A stretch of 17,271 nucleotides of DNA from an uncultured Collinsella sp. (GCA_900541665.1 UQKV01000046.1:1-17271); one strand, 5' to 3'. Shown: positions 7,353 through 15,703, counted from the stretch's first letter. Notes: generated by a model from the sequence alone, not told the origin. Made by a program: numbers and translations.

Positions 7353-10352
7353 ATGAGCGACATCATGAGGCCGATCCCGTTTTCGCAGCTGATGAACTGG
7401 ATCATCGAGGAGCACAAGACTCAGGGCGCCGTCTTTGGCGTGCGCAAGATGGTCACGACCAACCAGGAGGGTGCGCTTCCCATTTTTGACGAGCGCATCG
7501 AGACTCCGTTTGGCCCGGCCGCCGGTCCCAACACGCAGCTGGCCCAGAACATCGTGGCCTCTTATGTGGCTGGTTCCCGCTTCTTTGAGCTTAAGACCGT
7601 TCAGGTTATGGACGGCGAGGAGCTCTCCAAGTGCGTTAACAAGCCCTGCATTGTGGCGCAGGACGAGTGCTACAACTGCGAGTGGTCGACCGAGCTCGAG
7701 GTTCCGCAGGCCTTTGCCGAGTACGTGAAGGCATGGTTCGCCTGCCACCTGATCGCTCGCGAGTACGGCCTGGGCAGCCCGGACGGCTTTGTCTTTAACA
7801 TGTCGGTGGGCTATGACCTGGAGGGCATTAAGAGCCCCAAGGTCGATGCGTACATTGAGGGCATGAAGGACGCCAGCGGCTCCGAGGTTTGGAACGAGTG
7901 CCGCACGTGGGCGCTCGCTAACCTGGACAAGTTTGAGCATGTCGATGCTGCGTTTGTCGAGTCCATCCCGGCGCGCGTCTCCAACTCCATTACCGAGTCC
8001 ACGCTGCACGGCTGCCCGCCCGCCGAGATCGAGCGCATCGCGACCTACCTCATCACCGAGAAGGGCCTCAACACCTACATCAAGTGCAACCCCACGCTGC
8101 TGGGCTATGAGTTTGCCCGCCAGCGCCTCAACGAGCTGGGCTTTGACTACATCGTCTTCGATGACACGCACTTCCGCGAGGACCTGCAGTGGGCCGATGC
8201 CGTGCCCATGTTCGAGCGCCTGATTGCCCTGTGCGCCGAGCGCGGTTTGGAGTTTGGCGTCAAGCTCACCAACACCTTCCCCGTCGATGTGACGAGGAAC
8301 GAGCTGCCCTCCACCGAGATGTACATGTCGGGCCGTTCACTGTTCTCGCTGACCATCGAGGCCGCCCGCCGCATTACCGAGCAGTTCGATGGCAAGCTGC
8401 GCATCAGCTACTCCGGCGGTGCTACGGTCTACAACATCCGCGCCCTGTACGATGCCGGCATTTGGCCCGTTACCCTGGCGACCGACGTGCTCAAGCCTGG
8501 TGGCTACGAGCGCTTTAGCCAGATGGCCGGCGAGTTTACCGATCTGGACGGCAAGCCGTTTGAGGGTGTCTCTCTCGACGCCGTGACCGCGATCCAGGTC
8601 GATTCGCTTACCAACCCGCTCTATAAGAAGCCGCTGCGCCCGCTGCCCGATCGCAAGGTCGCCGGTAAGAGCCCGCTTTCCGACTGCTTTACCACGCCGT
8701 GCCGCACGAGCTGCCCCATCCAGCAGGATATTCCCGCCTACCTGGCGGCTGTTGACGAGGGTCGCTACGAGGACGCGCTCAACATTATCATCGAGCGCAA
8801 CGCCCTGCCGTTCATTACCGGCACCATCTGCCCGCATCCCTGCGGCCGTGCCTGCGAGCGTGCGTTCTACGAGCCCGAGGGCGCCCAGATTCGCGCCAGC
8901 AAGCTCAAGGCCGCCCGCGAGGCCATGACCGCCGTGCTGCCCAAGCTGCGCGCCCAGGCCATCGCAAACGACGGCGAGCGCAACGTTGCCGTTATCGGCG
9001 GCGGCCCGGCCGGCCTGGCGACGGCGTTCTTCCTGACGCGTGCCGGCGTGCCCGTCACCATCTTCGAGGCCCGCGACTCTCTCGGCGGCGTGGTCCGTCA
9101 CGTGATCCCCGAGTTCCGTATCGCCAGCGACGATATCTCCCACGATGCCGAGCTCTGCCTGGCCTTTGGCGCCAAGGTGCAGCTCAACGCTCGCGTTGAT
9201 TCCATCGACGAACTCAAGGCTCAAGGCTTTACTGACGTGGTCGTGGCCACCGGTGCCTGGATGCCCGGCTCTGCGGGCTTGGGCGAGGGTGCCGAGCTCG
9301 ATGTGCTGGAGTTCCTCGAGGCCGCCAAGAAGGGCGAGAAACTCGAGCTGGGCGAGGACGTCGTGGTCATTGGCGCCGGCAACACCGCCATGGACGCGGC
9401 CCGCGTGGCCAAGCGCCTGGCCGGCGTGAAGAACGTGCGCCTGGTGTATCGCCGCACCAAGAAGCAGATGCCCGCCGACGAGGAAGAGCTCGATCTTGCT
9501 CTTGCCGACGGCGTTGAGCTCTGCGAGCTGCTGGCGCCCAAGGCACTCAACGGCGCCGTGCTGACCTGCGACGTTATGGAGCTTGGCGAGCCGGATGCAA
9601 GCGGCCGTCGCAGCCCTGTCGCCACGGGCGAGACCGTCGAGCTTTCCGCCACCACGGTGATCTGCGCCGTGGGCGAGGGCATCGATGCCAGCCTTTACGA
9701 TGCCGCGGGCGTCGAGCACGACCGTCGCGGCCGCCTTGCCGCCACCTCCACCGGCGTTGAGGGCGTCTGGGCTGCGGGCGACTGCCGTCGCGGTCCTGCC
9801 ACCGTGGTCGAGGCTATCGCCGACGCCGCGGAGGTCGCCCGTGCCATCGCCGGCGTGGACTTTAACAAGTACGCCGACTGCAACGAGCAGGCCGGCCGCG
9901 AGGACACCTGCTACGAGCGCAAGGGGTCGCTGTGCCGCGACAAGCGCAACTGCACCAAGACTCGCTGCCTGGGCTGCGGCTCGGTGTGCGAGGTCTGCTG
10001 CGACGTGTGCCCCAACCGCGCCAACGTGGCAATTAAGGTGCCGGGCCTGGCCAAGCATCAGGTCGTCCATGTCGACGGCATGTGCAACGAGTGCGGTAAC
10101 TGCGCCGTGTTCTGCCCCTACCAGGAGGGTCGTCCCTACAAGGACAAGCTCACCCTGTTCTGGAGCGAGCAGGACATGGAGAACTCCGAGAACGAGGGCT
10201 TCCTGGCCGTGGACGAGGACCACTTTAAGGTCCGCGTCGCCGGCACGGTCCGCACCGTCTCGGTCGATGCCGTCAACACCGGTCTTCCCGAGGCCGTCCG
10301 CCTGACCATCAGGGCTGTGCGCGACAACTATTCGTACCTTCTTAAGAAATAG
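7353..10352 (+). CDS. ygfK: YgfK-type flavin/iron-sulfur oxidoreductase (putative selenate reductase subunit)
   Basis: This 999-residue multidomain protein compares with about 1032 in E. coli YgfK, and the N-terminus MSDIMRPIPFSQL matches that family. Domains in order: a dihydroorotate dehydrogenase-like region (about 1-440); a glutamate-synthase-beta-type Fe-S segment (CRTSCPIQ near 449 and ICPHPCGRACE near 493); an FAD-binding motif GGGPAGLATAFFL near 549; an NAD(P)-binding motif GAGNTAMDAARV near 674; and two C-terminal Fe-S motifs (CLGCGSVCEVCCDVCP near 872 and CNECGNCAVFCP near 911). This fits electron transfer between NAD(P)H and another redox partner, here probably the ferredoxin and XdhD. 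The selenate-reductase name is historical, and the family is tied to selenium-dependent purine hydroxylases. The ATG at 7353 follows GAGAGGAG; the longer in-frame upstream start crosses the hairpin and was rejected. The next gene begins 11 bases after the stop. Confidence 0.95.
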   Translation: MSDIMRPIPFSQLMNWIIEEHKTQGAVFGVRKMVTTNQEGALPIFDERIETPFGPAAGPNTQLAQNIVASYVAGSRFFELKTVQVMDGEELSKCVNKPCIVAQDECYNCEWSTELEVPQAFAEYVKAWFACHLIAREYGLGSPDGFVFNMSVGYDLEGIKSPKVDAYIEGMKDASGSEVWNECRTWALANLDKFEHVDAAFVESIPARVSNSITESTLHGCPPAEIERIATYLITEKGLNTYIKCNPTLLGYEFARQRLNELGFDYIVFDDTHFREDLQWADAVPMFERLIALCAERGLEFGVKLTNTFPVDVTRNELPSTEMYMSGRSLFSLTIEAARRITEQFDGKLRISYSGGATVYNIRALYDAGIWPVTLATDVLKPGGYERFSQMAGEFTDLDGKPFEGVSLDAVTAIQVDSLTNPLYKKPLRPLPDRKVAGKSPLSDCFTTPCRTSCPIQQDIPAYLAAVDEGRYEDALNIIIERNALPFITGTICPHPCGRACERAFYEPEGAQIRASKLKAAREAMTAVLPKLRAQAIANDGERNVAVIGGGPAGLATAFFLTRAGVPVTIFEARDSLGGVVRHVIPEFRIASDDISHDAELCLAFGAKVQLNARVDSIDELKAQGFTDVVVATGAWMPGSAGLGEGAELDVLEFLEAAKKGEKLELGEDVVVIGAGNTAMDAARVAKRLAGVKNVRLVYRRTKKQMPADEEELDLALADGVELCELLAPKALNGAVLTCDVMELGEPDASGRRSPVATGETVELSATTVICAVGEGIDASLYDAAGVEHDRRGRLAATSTGVEGVWAAGDCRRGPATVVEAIADAAEVARAIAGVDFNKYADCNEQAGREDTCYERKGSLCRDKRNCTKTRCLGCGSVCEVCCDVCPNRANVAIKVPGLAKHQVVHVDGMCNECGNCAVFCPYQEGRPYKDKLTLFWSEQDMENSENEGFLAVDEDHFKVRVAGTVRTVSVDAVNTGLPEAVRLTIRAVRDNYSYLLKK

Positions 10353-10363
10353 GCGAGTCTCTT

Positions 10364-10843
10364 ATGGCCAAATCCATTCAACATAACGTGGCCTACGTTG
10401 CCTGCGGAAGTGGTTGCGCTTCCGCAGGCGGCGACGCCCGCTGCAGCGAAGGCTGCATTGGCTGTGGCGCCTGCGTCACGGCCTGCCCCCACGGCGCCAT
10501 TGCGCTGGTCGATGGCATCGCCCGCGTGGATCGCTCCAAGTGCACGGGCTGTGGCCTGTGCGGTATGGCGTGCCCGCAGCGCGTGATTGCCTTCGTTCCC
10601 GGCTACCAGAACATTCTGGTGCGCTGCAACAACACCGATAAGGGCGCCATCGCTCGCAAGATCTGCGACACGAGCTGCATCGGTTGCGGCATGTGCGCTA
10701 AAAAGTGCCCTGCCGGCGCTATCCGCATCGAGGACAACTGCGCCCATATCGACGGCGTGGACTGCCTGTCGTGCGGCATGTGCGCCGTCGTCTGCCCGCA
10801 TGGCGCCATCCACGACCGCACCGGCATCGCCGCCGGCGTGTAG
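10364..10843 (+). CDS. RnfB-like polyferredoxin with four 4Fe-4S motifs
   Basis: This 159-residue soluble Fe-S protein has four CxxCxxCxxxCP-type motifs: CIGCGACVTACP, CTGCGLCGMACP, CIGCGMCAKKCP and CLSCGMCAVVCP, at about residues 31-42, 60-71, 105-116 and 133-144. The layout, the N-terminal NVAYVACGSGC and the linker VPGYQNILVRCNNTDKGAIARKIC resemble the cytoplasmic part of RnfB, but the RnfB membrane anchor is absent. It is therefore a probable mobile or bridging electron carrier. Its position between ygfK and xdhD (gaps of 11 and 12 bases) suggests that it wires the flavoprotein to the molybdenum hydroxylase. Its own ribosome site is weak (GGCGAG), so translational coupling to ygfK is likely. 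No signal peptide or membrane span is seen. Confidence 0.93.
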   Translation: MAKSIQHNVAYVACGSGCASAGGDARCSEGCIGCGACVTACPHGAIALVDGIARVDRSKCTGCGLCGMACPQRVIAFVPGYQNILVRCNNTDKGAIARKICDTSCIGCGMCAKKCPAGAIRIEDNCAHIDGVDCLSCGMCAVVCPHGAIHDRTGIAAGV

Positions 10844-10855
10844 AAGGGAATCACC

Positions 10856-13633
10856 ATGGCACAGGAATTCACTTTTACCGTTAACGGCGTCGAGCGCACG
10901 ACGACGGGGAATAAACCGCTGCTGCGCTACCTGCGCGACGACCTGCATATCCATTCCGCCAAGGACGGCTGCTCCGAAGGTGCTTGCGGTACCTGCACCA
11001 TCCATGTGGACGGTGCGGCCGTCAAGGCGTGCGTGCTGACCACTGCTCTTGCTGCCGGTCGCAACATCGTGACCGTCGAGGGCCTGCCCGAGGACGTGCG
11101 CGAGGCCTTTGTGTACGCCTTTGGCGCCGTGGGCGCCGTGCAGTGCGGTTTTTGCATTCCCGGCATGGTCATGGCGGGCGCAGCGCTCATCGCCGAGGAC
11201 CCCGAGCCCACCGAGGAGCAGATTAAGTACGCCATTCGCGGTAACGTCTGCCGCTGCACCGGCTACAAAAAGATTATCGAGGGCATCTCGCTGGCCGCTG
11301 CGGTGCTCCGCGGCGAAAAGCAGATCGATGAGGACCTGGAGCGCGGCGATGACTACGGCGTGGGCAAGCGCGCCTTCCGTATCGACGTGCGCAAGAAGGT
11401 GCTCGGCGAGGGCAAGTATCCCGACGACATCGACGAGCTCGATCAGCCGGGCCTGACCTATGCCAGCGCCGTGCGCTCCAAGTATCCGCGCGCCCGTGTG
11501 CTCTCCATCGATACCTCCAAGGCCGAGGCCCTGCCCGGCGTGGTGGGCATCCTGCGCGCCGAGGACGTGCCGGTCAACCAGGTCGGCCACCTTATCCAGG
11601 ACTGGGACGTCATGATCGCCCAGGGCGATATCACCCGCTGCGTGGGCGATGCCATCGTGCTGGTGGTTGCCGAGGACGAGGCGACGCTCGAGAAGGCCAA
11701 GAAGCTCGTAAAGATTGACTACGAGCCGCTGGAGCCCGTGCGCAACATTGTCGAGGCCAGGGCCGCCGACGCTCCGCGCCTGCATGACAGCTTCTTTGCC
11801 TTCGGCAACACGGTGGAGCTCAAGGACAATGTGTGCCAGAGCCGCCATGTGACACGCGGCGACGCCGCCAAGGCGCTGGCCGAAAGCGCGTTTACCGTGA
11901 CGCAGCGCTTTACCACGCCCTTTACCGAGCATGCCTTCTTGGAGCCCGAGTGCGCCGTCGCCTTCCCGTACAAGAACGGCGTCAAGGTGCAGTCGACCGA
12001 CCAGGGTGCCTACGACACGCGCAAAGAGTGTGCCCACATGTTTGGCTGGGACAACGAGCCCGAGCGCGTGGTCGTCGAGACCATGCTTGTGGGCGGCGGC
12101 TTTGGCGGCAAGGAGGACGTGTCCATCCAGCACCTGGCCGCGCTCGCCGCATATAAGTTCCAGCGTCCTGTGAAGTGCAAGCTCACGCGCGCCGAGTCGC
12201 TTGCATTCCATCCCAAGCGCCACGCCATGGACGGCACCTTTACACTGGGTTGCGACGTCGAGGGCAACTTTACCGGTCTGGATTGCGAGATCAATTTTGA
12301 TACCGGCGCCTACGCGTCGCTGTGCGGCCCGGTGCTCGAGCGCGCCTGCACGCATGCCGTCGGCCCCTACAAGTACCAGAACACCGACATTCGCGGTTTT
12401 GGCTACTACACCAACAACCCGCCCGCCGGCGCGTACCGAGGCTTTGGCGTTTGCCAGTCCGAGTTTGCGCTCGAGAGCCTGATCGACCTGCTGGCAGAAA
12501 AGGTCGGCCTGGATCCGTGGGAGATTCGTTACCGAAACGCTATCGAGCCGGGCGAGGTTTTGCCCAACGGCCAAATTGCCGACTGTTCCACGGCGCTTAA
12601 GGAGACACTGCTCGAGGTCAAGGATGCCTACTATGCGCATCCCGGACACGCCGGCATTGCCTGCGCCATGAAGAACGCTGGCGTGGGTGTTGGCCTGCCC
12701 GATGCCGGCCGCTGCAAGATTCGCATCGAGGATGGCCGCGCCGTGGTCTACGCCGCCACGTCCGACATCGGCCAGGGCTGCAACACCGTCTTTTTGCAGG
12801 ACGTTGCCGAGGCATGCGGCCTGCCGCTTCGCTGCATCGCCAACGGCGAGTGCTCCACCGAGAACGCTCCCGACTCCGGCACCACGTCTGGTTCGCGTCA
12901 GACGGTCGTGACCGGCGAGGCCGTGCGCGGCGCCGCCTTCCTGCTGCGCGATGCCATGCTTGACATCGAGGCCGGCAAGCCCGCGCCCGATGCTCCCGTG
13001 AGCGCGCATGGCGACGGCGTCAAGATCGAGTACGACGACGGTCACGCCTATCAGCTGCACACGCAGGAGCTCGTCGCCGGCCAGGGTATACATCCTCAGG
13101 ATCCCGCGGCCGCCATCAAGGCACTCGAGGGATGCGAGTTTGGCTACGTGTACTTGGAGCCGACCGACAAGCTGGGTGCGGATGTTCCCAACCCCAAGAG
13201 CCACATCTGCTACGGCTTTGCCACGCATGTGGTCATTTTGGACGATGACGGCCGCGTGAGCGAGGTCTATGCTGCGCACGATTCCGGCAAGGTAGTCAAC
13301 CCCATCTCCATCCAGGGTCAGATCGAAGGCGGCGTGCTCATGGGTATGGGCTATGCGCTTACCGAGGACTGGCCGCTCAAGGACTGCGTGCCCCAGGCAA
13401 GGTACGGTACGCTCGGGCTGTTCCGTGCGCCCGAGATTCCAGATATCCACGCCATTTACGTGGAGAAGGACGAGCTGCTGCCCGTGGCATATGGCGGCAA
13501 GGGCATCGGCGAGATCGCAACGATTCCCACGGCGCCCGCCGTACAGAACGCCTACCGCGCGTTTGACGGCAAGCTGCGTCCGGATCTGCCCATGGTGGAT
13601 ACCCCGTACAGCCGCGCCCGTCGCCGCGGGTAG
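10856..13633 (+). CDS. xdhD: XdhD-type molybdenum hydroxylase (selenium-dependent xanthine dehydrogenase family)
   Basis: This 925-residue fusion of a 2Fe-2S module with the molybdopterin-binding module compares with 956 in E. coli XdhD. N-terminal cluster ligands are Cys39, 44, 47 and 59 (GCSEGACGTC); the second cluster has Cys97 and 100 (QCGFC) and Cys132 and 134 (VCRCTGY). Cofactor-binding motifs follow: GGGFGGKE (413-420), GAYRGFG (about 525-531), DIGQGCNTVF (about 637) and GKGIGE, whose Glu886 matches the xanthine oxidase catalytic Glu. The enzyme would hydroxylate or dehydroxylate a purine such as xanthine, hypoxanthine or urate. In this family selenium is a labile cofactor ligand, not selenocysteine, and no in-frame TGA is present. 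There is no FAD subunit in the window, so electrons must pass through the ferredoxin and YgfK. GAAGGG precedes the start. It is the last gene of the operon, with a terminator about 70 bp downstream. Confidence 0.93.
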   Translation: MAQEFTFTVNGVERTTTGNKPLLRYLRDDLHIHSAKDGCSEGACGTCTIHVDGAAVKACVLTTALAAGRNIVTVEGLPEDVREAFVYAFGAVGAVQCGFCIPGMVMAGAALIAEDPEPTEEQIKYAIRGNVCRCTGYKKIIEGISLAAAVLRGEKQIDEDLERGDDYGVGKRAFRIDVRKKVLGEGKYPDDIDELDQPGLTYASAVRSKYPRARVLSIDTSKAEALPGVVGILRAEDVPVNQVGHLIQDWDVMIAQGDITRCVGDAIVLVVAEDEATLEKAKKLVKIDYEPLEPVRNIVEARAADAPRLHDSFFAFGNTVELKDNVCQSRHVTRGDAAKALAESAFTVTQRFTTPFTEHAFLEPECAVAFPYKNGVKVQSTDQGAYDTRKECAHMFGWDNEPERVVVETMLVGGGFGGKEDVSIQHLAALAAYKFQRPVKCKLTRAESLAFHPKRHAMDGTFTLGCDVEGNFTGLDCEINFDTGAYASLCGPVLERACTHAVGPYKYQNTDIRGFGYYTNNPPAGAYRGFGVCQSEFALESLIDLLAEKVGLDPWEIRYRNAIEPGEVLPNGQIADCSTALKETLLEVKDAYYAHPGHAGIACAMKNAGVGVGLPDAGRCKIRIEDGRAVVYAATSDIGQGCNTVFLQDVAEACGLPLRCIANGECSTENAPDSGTTSGSRQTVVTGEAVRGAAFLLRDAMLDIEAGKPAPDAPVSAHGDGVKIEYDDGHAYQLHTQELVAGQGIHPQDPAAAIKALEGCEFGYVYLEPTDKLGADVPNPKSHICYGFATHVVILDDDGRVSEVYAAHDSGKVVNPISIQGQIEGGVLMGMGYALTEDWPLKDCVPQARYGTLGLFRAPEIPDIHAIYVEKDELLPVAYGGKGIGEIATIPTAPAVQNAYRAFDGKLRPDLPMVDTPYSRARRRG

Positions 13634-13702
13634 GGTAGAGCGTGGACAGCCATTGTTGACGGGCTGTTCGCACTCAGCATCAACCACATACGCTGCGCCT
13701 TT

Positions 13703-13738
13703 GGCCCCAGCTCCATCGTGAGTCGGGGCCTTTTGTTT
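13703..13738 (+). terminator. Intrinsic terminator after xdhD
   Basis: GGCCCC (13703-13708) pairs with GGGGCC (13725-13730), extended by two further pairs and a G-U across one mismatch, and is followed directly by TTTTGTTT. It is the only clear Rho-independent terminator downstream of the regulator, supporting one transcription block from permease to xdhD or from ygfK to xdhD. Confidence 0.88.
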
Positions 13739-13753
13739 GGAGCGCCTCCGCAT

Positions 13754-14080
13754 GCGGAAACTGCGTCCCAGAATTTCGCTTCAGAGTGGGATGCCGTTTC
13801 CGGCTGAACCCTCTGGCGGAAAGTTCATCCCAGAATTGACGCTCGGAGTGGGACACAGTTTCCGGATGGAACCTCAGCGGAAATTGCGTCCCAGTTTGAG
13901 CGTCTATTCCGGGATGCAGTTTCCGCTGGGCGCTTCAGCCGGAAAGCGTGTCCCGTTCTGGGCCTTGATTCCGGGACACGGTTTCCGCTAGGTATGCCAT
14001 ATGGAAGGCGCATCCCATTCTGAGCACTCAATCTGAGATATGGTTTCCGCGGTGCCGCCAACTGGAAAGTGTGCCCCAGT
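13754..14080. repeat. Palindromic repeat array 1 (five units plus a half unit)
   Basis: Five imperfect hairpin units of about 50 bp start near 13754, 13816, 13877, 13939 and 14000, a period of 61-62 bp. Each has a left arm like GCGGAAACTGCGTCCCA, a variable 14-18 nt loop and a right arm like TGGGATGCCGTTTCCG. In unit 1 the arms pair at 14 of 16 positions plus one G-T, so either strand can fold. Units diverge mostly in the loop, and T/C changes within stems are often matched on the other arm. A sixth copy at 14062-14078 has only the left arm. The array fills the gap between the xdhD terminator and the downstream minus-strand gene. Open frames across it are by-products of the repeat. Confidence 0.85.
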
Positions 14081-14113
14081 TTGATGGGCAGGCGGGCATA
14101 AGCTCAACAGCTC

Positions 14114-15112
14114 CTACAGGTCCACCTCGTTGAGCCATGTCGGCAGCGCGGTCTGCCGGATGCCTGCCGTCTGTAGCTTTTTGGCGAGCACTCCTGCCGA
14201 GCGGACCTCGCTGATGGTAAAGCGCAGCAGAGGGTGACCGTAGAGCGATAGGTGCGCCTCGCGCTGTCGTTCGGCAACGAGCGCCTCGGCGGTGGTGCGT
14301 CCGGCCAGCATGGTCTGGTCGGTATATTTGATGAGCCCGTCGAGCTCGCCCAGCGTGAGTTCCCGCGCCTGGCGTTCCCAGGCAAAGTCCGTTCGTATGG
14401 GCTTGGCCGAATCGAAGGGGTCCGTCAGCTTGTATTGAAGCCAGTCGGGCGCAAAGCCCGTCTCGATCATGATGGCTCGGGCGACCGATTCCCCGCCGCT
14501 CTCGGCGCGGGCGTCGGCATATCTAAGCGTTGTGAGGGCGGTGCGAATCGCGCGACCATTGCGGGCAGTCGCTCGTTGCTCAACGGCCTCCATCAGCTGT
14601 TCCGGCGCAAGGCCGAGCTTTGAGATCGCCGAATCGGCAATGGGCATGCCGTCGGCAAAACCAGTTTGCAGCAGGCAATCTGTGGCCGTTTGGATGGGCG
14701 GCGTTACCGATATGCCGGCTCTGCGTATTGCTCCGGCCGGCTCAATCTGGTGTCGCTGAATATGTGCGCCCGGACGAGCCGACGGCTTTGTCGAGCTGCA
14801 AACATGCACGACATTCAGGTGTCGCCACGAGACCTCGAGCCCCAGCAGGCAAGCTGCCGAAAACGAGCAGAACGTCCAATCGGGATGGATGATCGCAAGG
14901 GCGCGGATAATCTCGCAATGGCGTTGCGCTCGGTTGAGTTCATCCCAGCGCGTTTTTCGCGCAAACAACCCCGGCATGGGCGAGACAACCGTGCCGCCGG
15001 CGCGCCGAAGGAGCGCTTTTCGGATCGCCGTGCTCGGGGGAATCAGGCAGCGCCCCTCTTGTTCGGTTTGAGTGAGCAGTTGGTCGATGAGCTGGTCATT
15101 GCAATGGGTCAT
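14114..15112 (-). CDS. Hypothetical protein, possible AbiEi-like N-terminus and DUF559/Vsr-like nuclease C-terminus
   Basis: This 332-residue protein is recognised only by pattern. Residues about 1-150 look like actinobacterial AbiEi-type proteins: a short helical start, then VVSPMPGLFARKTRWDELN and RHCEIIRALAIIHPDWTFCSFSAACLLGLEV. Residues about 205-305 resemble the DUF559/Vsr-like fold of the PD-(D/E)XK superfamily: ESVARAI (E208, R212), RTDFAW (D242), LGELDGLIKY (E256, D258, K262), then a conserved R-rich helix and LLRFTISEV. A nucleic-acid-acting or defence role is therefore plausible but not shown. The ATG at 15112 follows AAGGAGG at good spacing. There is no AbiEii nucleotidyltransferase partner beside it. 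It lies alone between two palindromic arrays, pointing away from the ATPase, and its codon use is more mixed than that of the purine genes, which suggests an accessory gene. Confidence 0.7.
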   Translation of the reverse strand: MTHCNDQLIDQLLTQTEQEGRCLIPPSTAIRKALLRRAGGTVVSPMPGLFARKTRWDELNRAQRHCEIIRALAIIHPDWTFCSFSAACLLGLEVSWRHLNVVHVCSSTKPSARPGAHIQRHQIEPAGAIRRAGISVTPPIQTATDCLLQTGFADGMPIADSAISKLGLAPEQLMEAVEQRATARNGRAIRTALTTLRYADARAESGGESVARAIMIETGFAPDWLQYKLTDPFDSAKPIRTDFAWERQARELTLGELDGLIKYTDQTMLAGRTTAEALVAERQREAHLSLYGHPLLRFTISEVRSAGVLAKKLQTAGIRQTALPTWLNEVDL

Positions 15113-15167
15113 GAGCTACCGCCTCCTTTTGGGTAGCAAAAACGTATCAGCTGGAACTTGCCGCTCA

Positions 15168-15189
15168 GCTGACCAAAAGCTGACCAAAA
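15168..15189. repeat. Tandem GCTGACCAAAA pair upstream of the nuclease-like gene
   Basis: The 11-mer GCTGACCAAAA occurs twice back to back (15168-15178 and 15179-15189), about 56 bases before the minus-strand start at 15112, where a promoter or operator would lie. The 11-bp period puts both copies on the same helix face. TGACCAAAA also occurs at 4041-4049 in the regulator-permease gap. Confidence 0.4.
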
Positions 15190-15406
15190 TCTAACCATGC
15201 AGGTAGATGGCCTGCTTTTGGCGACATATTTCTTGTTTGAATCGGTGGGCGGTAATCGGCGACCGTGAACGGTAGCTGGATATGAAGTCTTGGTAAGTTT
15301 CGGGACGTGTACTTTTTGAAAAAGAGCATTCTATCTGCTGTTTTGTGTTTCTGGATCGCATATTTGAAGGCATGTGATAAGGGCGGCGGACTGTCGTCTT
15401 GTATCT
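15190..15406. other. Intergenic stretch without a supported gene
   Basis: Between the minus-strand gene and array 2 is a 217-bp stretch richer in A/T than its surroundings. I see no gene, terminator or RNA in it. An 80-codon minus-strand frame (15191-15433) begins inside the repeat and lacks a ribosome site or recognisable motif, so it is not called. Confidence 0.5.
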
Positions 15407-15703
15407 GCGGAAACTGTGACCCGGAATTGCCACTCGGAATGGGACGCGCTTTCCGGACAGCCCTTCAAGCGGAAACTACACCCCAGATTTCGGCCTCAGA
15501 GTGGGATGCCGTTTCCAGATCGGGCCTCAAACGGAAATTGCATCCCGGAACGAGCCTTCAGAGCGGGATGAACTTTCCCAACGGGCCGCATGCGGAAACT
15601 GTGTCCCGGAATTGCCACTCAGAACGGGACACGCTTTCCGGATGGGATGCTTGGCGGAAACTACGGCCCAGTTTTGGCTCCAGAACGGGATGCATTTTCC
15701 GGA
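15407..15703. repeat. Palindromic repeat array 2 (five units, plus a degenerate left arm at 15715)
   Basis: Five units of the same family as at 13754-14080 start near 15407, 15469, 15530, 15592 and 15654, again 61-62 bp apart. Typical arms are GCGGAAACTGTGTCCC and GGGACACGCTTTCCGG (unit 4, nearly perfect). At 15715, exactly in phase, a degenerate left arm (GCGGTGGTGTACCGCC) follows with no right arm nearby. The matching right arm is found at 17241, after the ATPase gene. Confidence 0.85.

Noticed and set aside
10856..13633. Selenocysteine in XdhD
   Set aside because: The frame has no in-frame TGA. Selenium in this enzyme family is a labile ligand at the molybdenum centre, so absence of Sec does not argue against selenium dependence.
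10328..13753. Very long minus-strand open frame (1141 codons) opposite xdhD, with similar ones at 4220-7039 and 8337-10223
   Set aside because: They are antisense to genes with clear motifs. Strong G/C third-position bias removes stop codons from the opposite frames; the predicted proteins are His/Gly/Ala-rich with no family motifs.
15191..15433. 80-codon minus-strand frame
   Set aside because: It starts inside a palindromic repeat unit, has no ribosome site and shows no recognisable motif; a decayed gene fragment cannot be excluded.
13754..15703. CRISPR arrays
   Set aside because: Periodicity is about 61-62 bp, but each whole unit is a repeated hairpin; there are no constant repeats with unique spacers and no cas genes.
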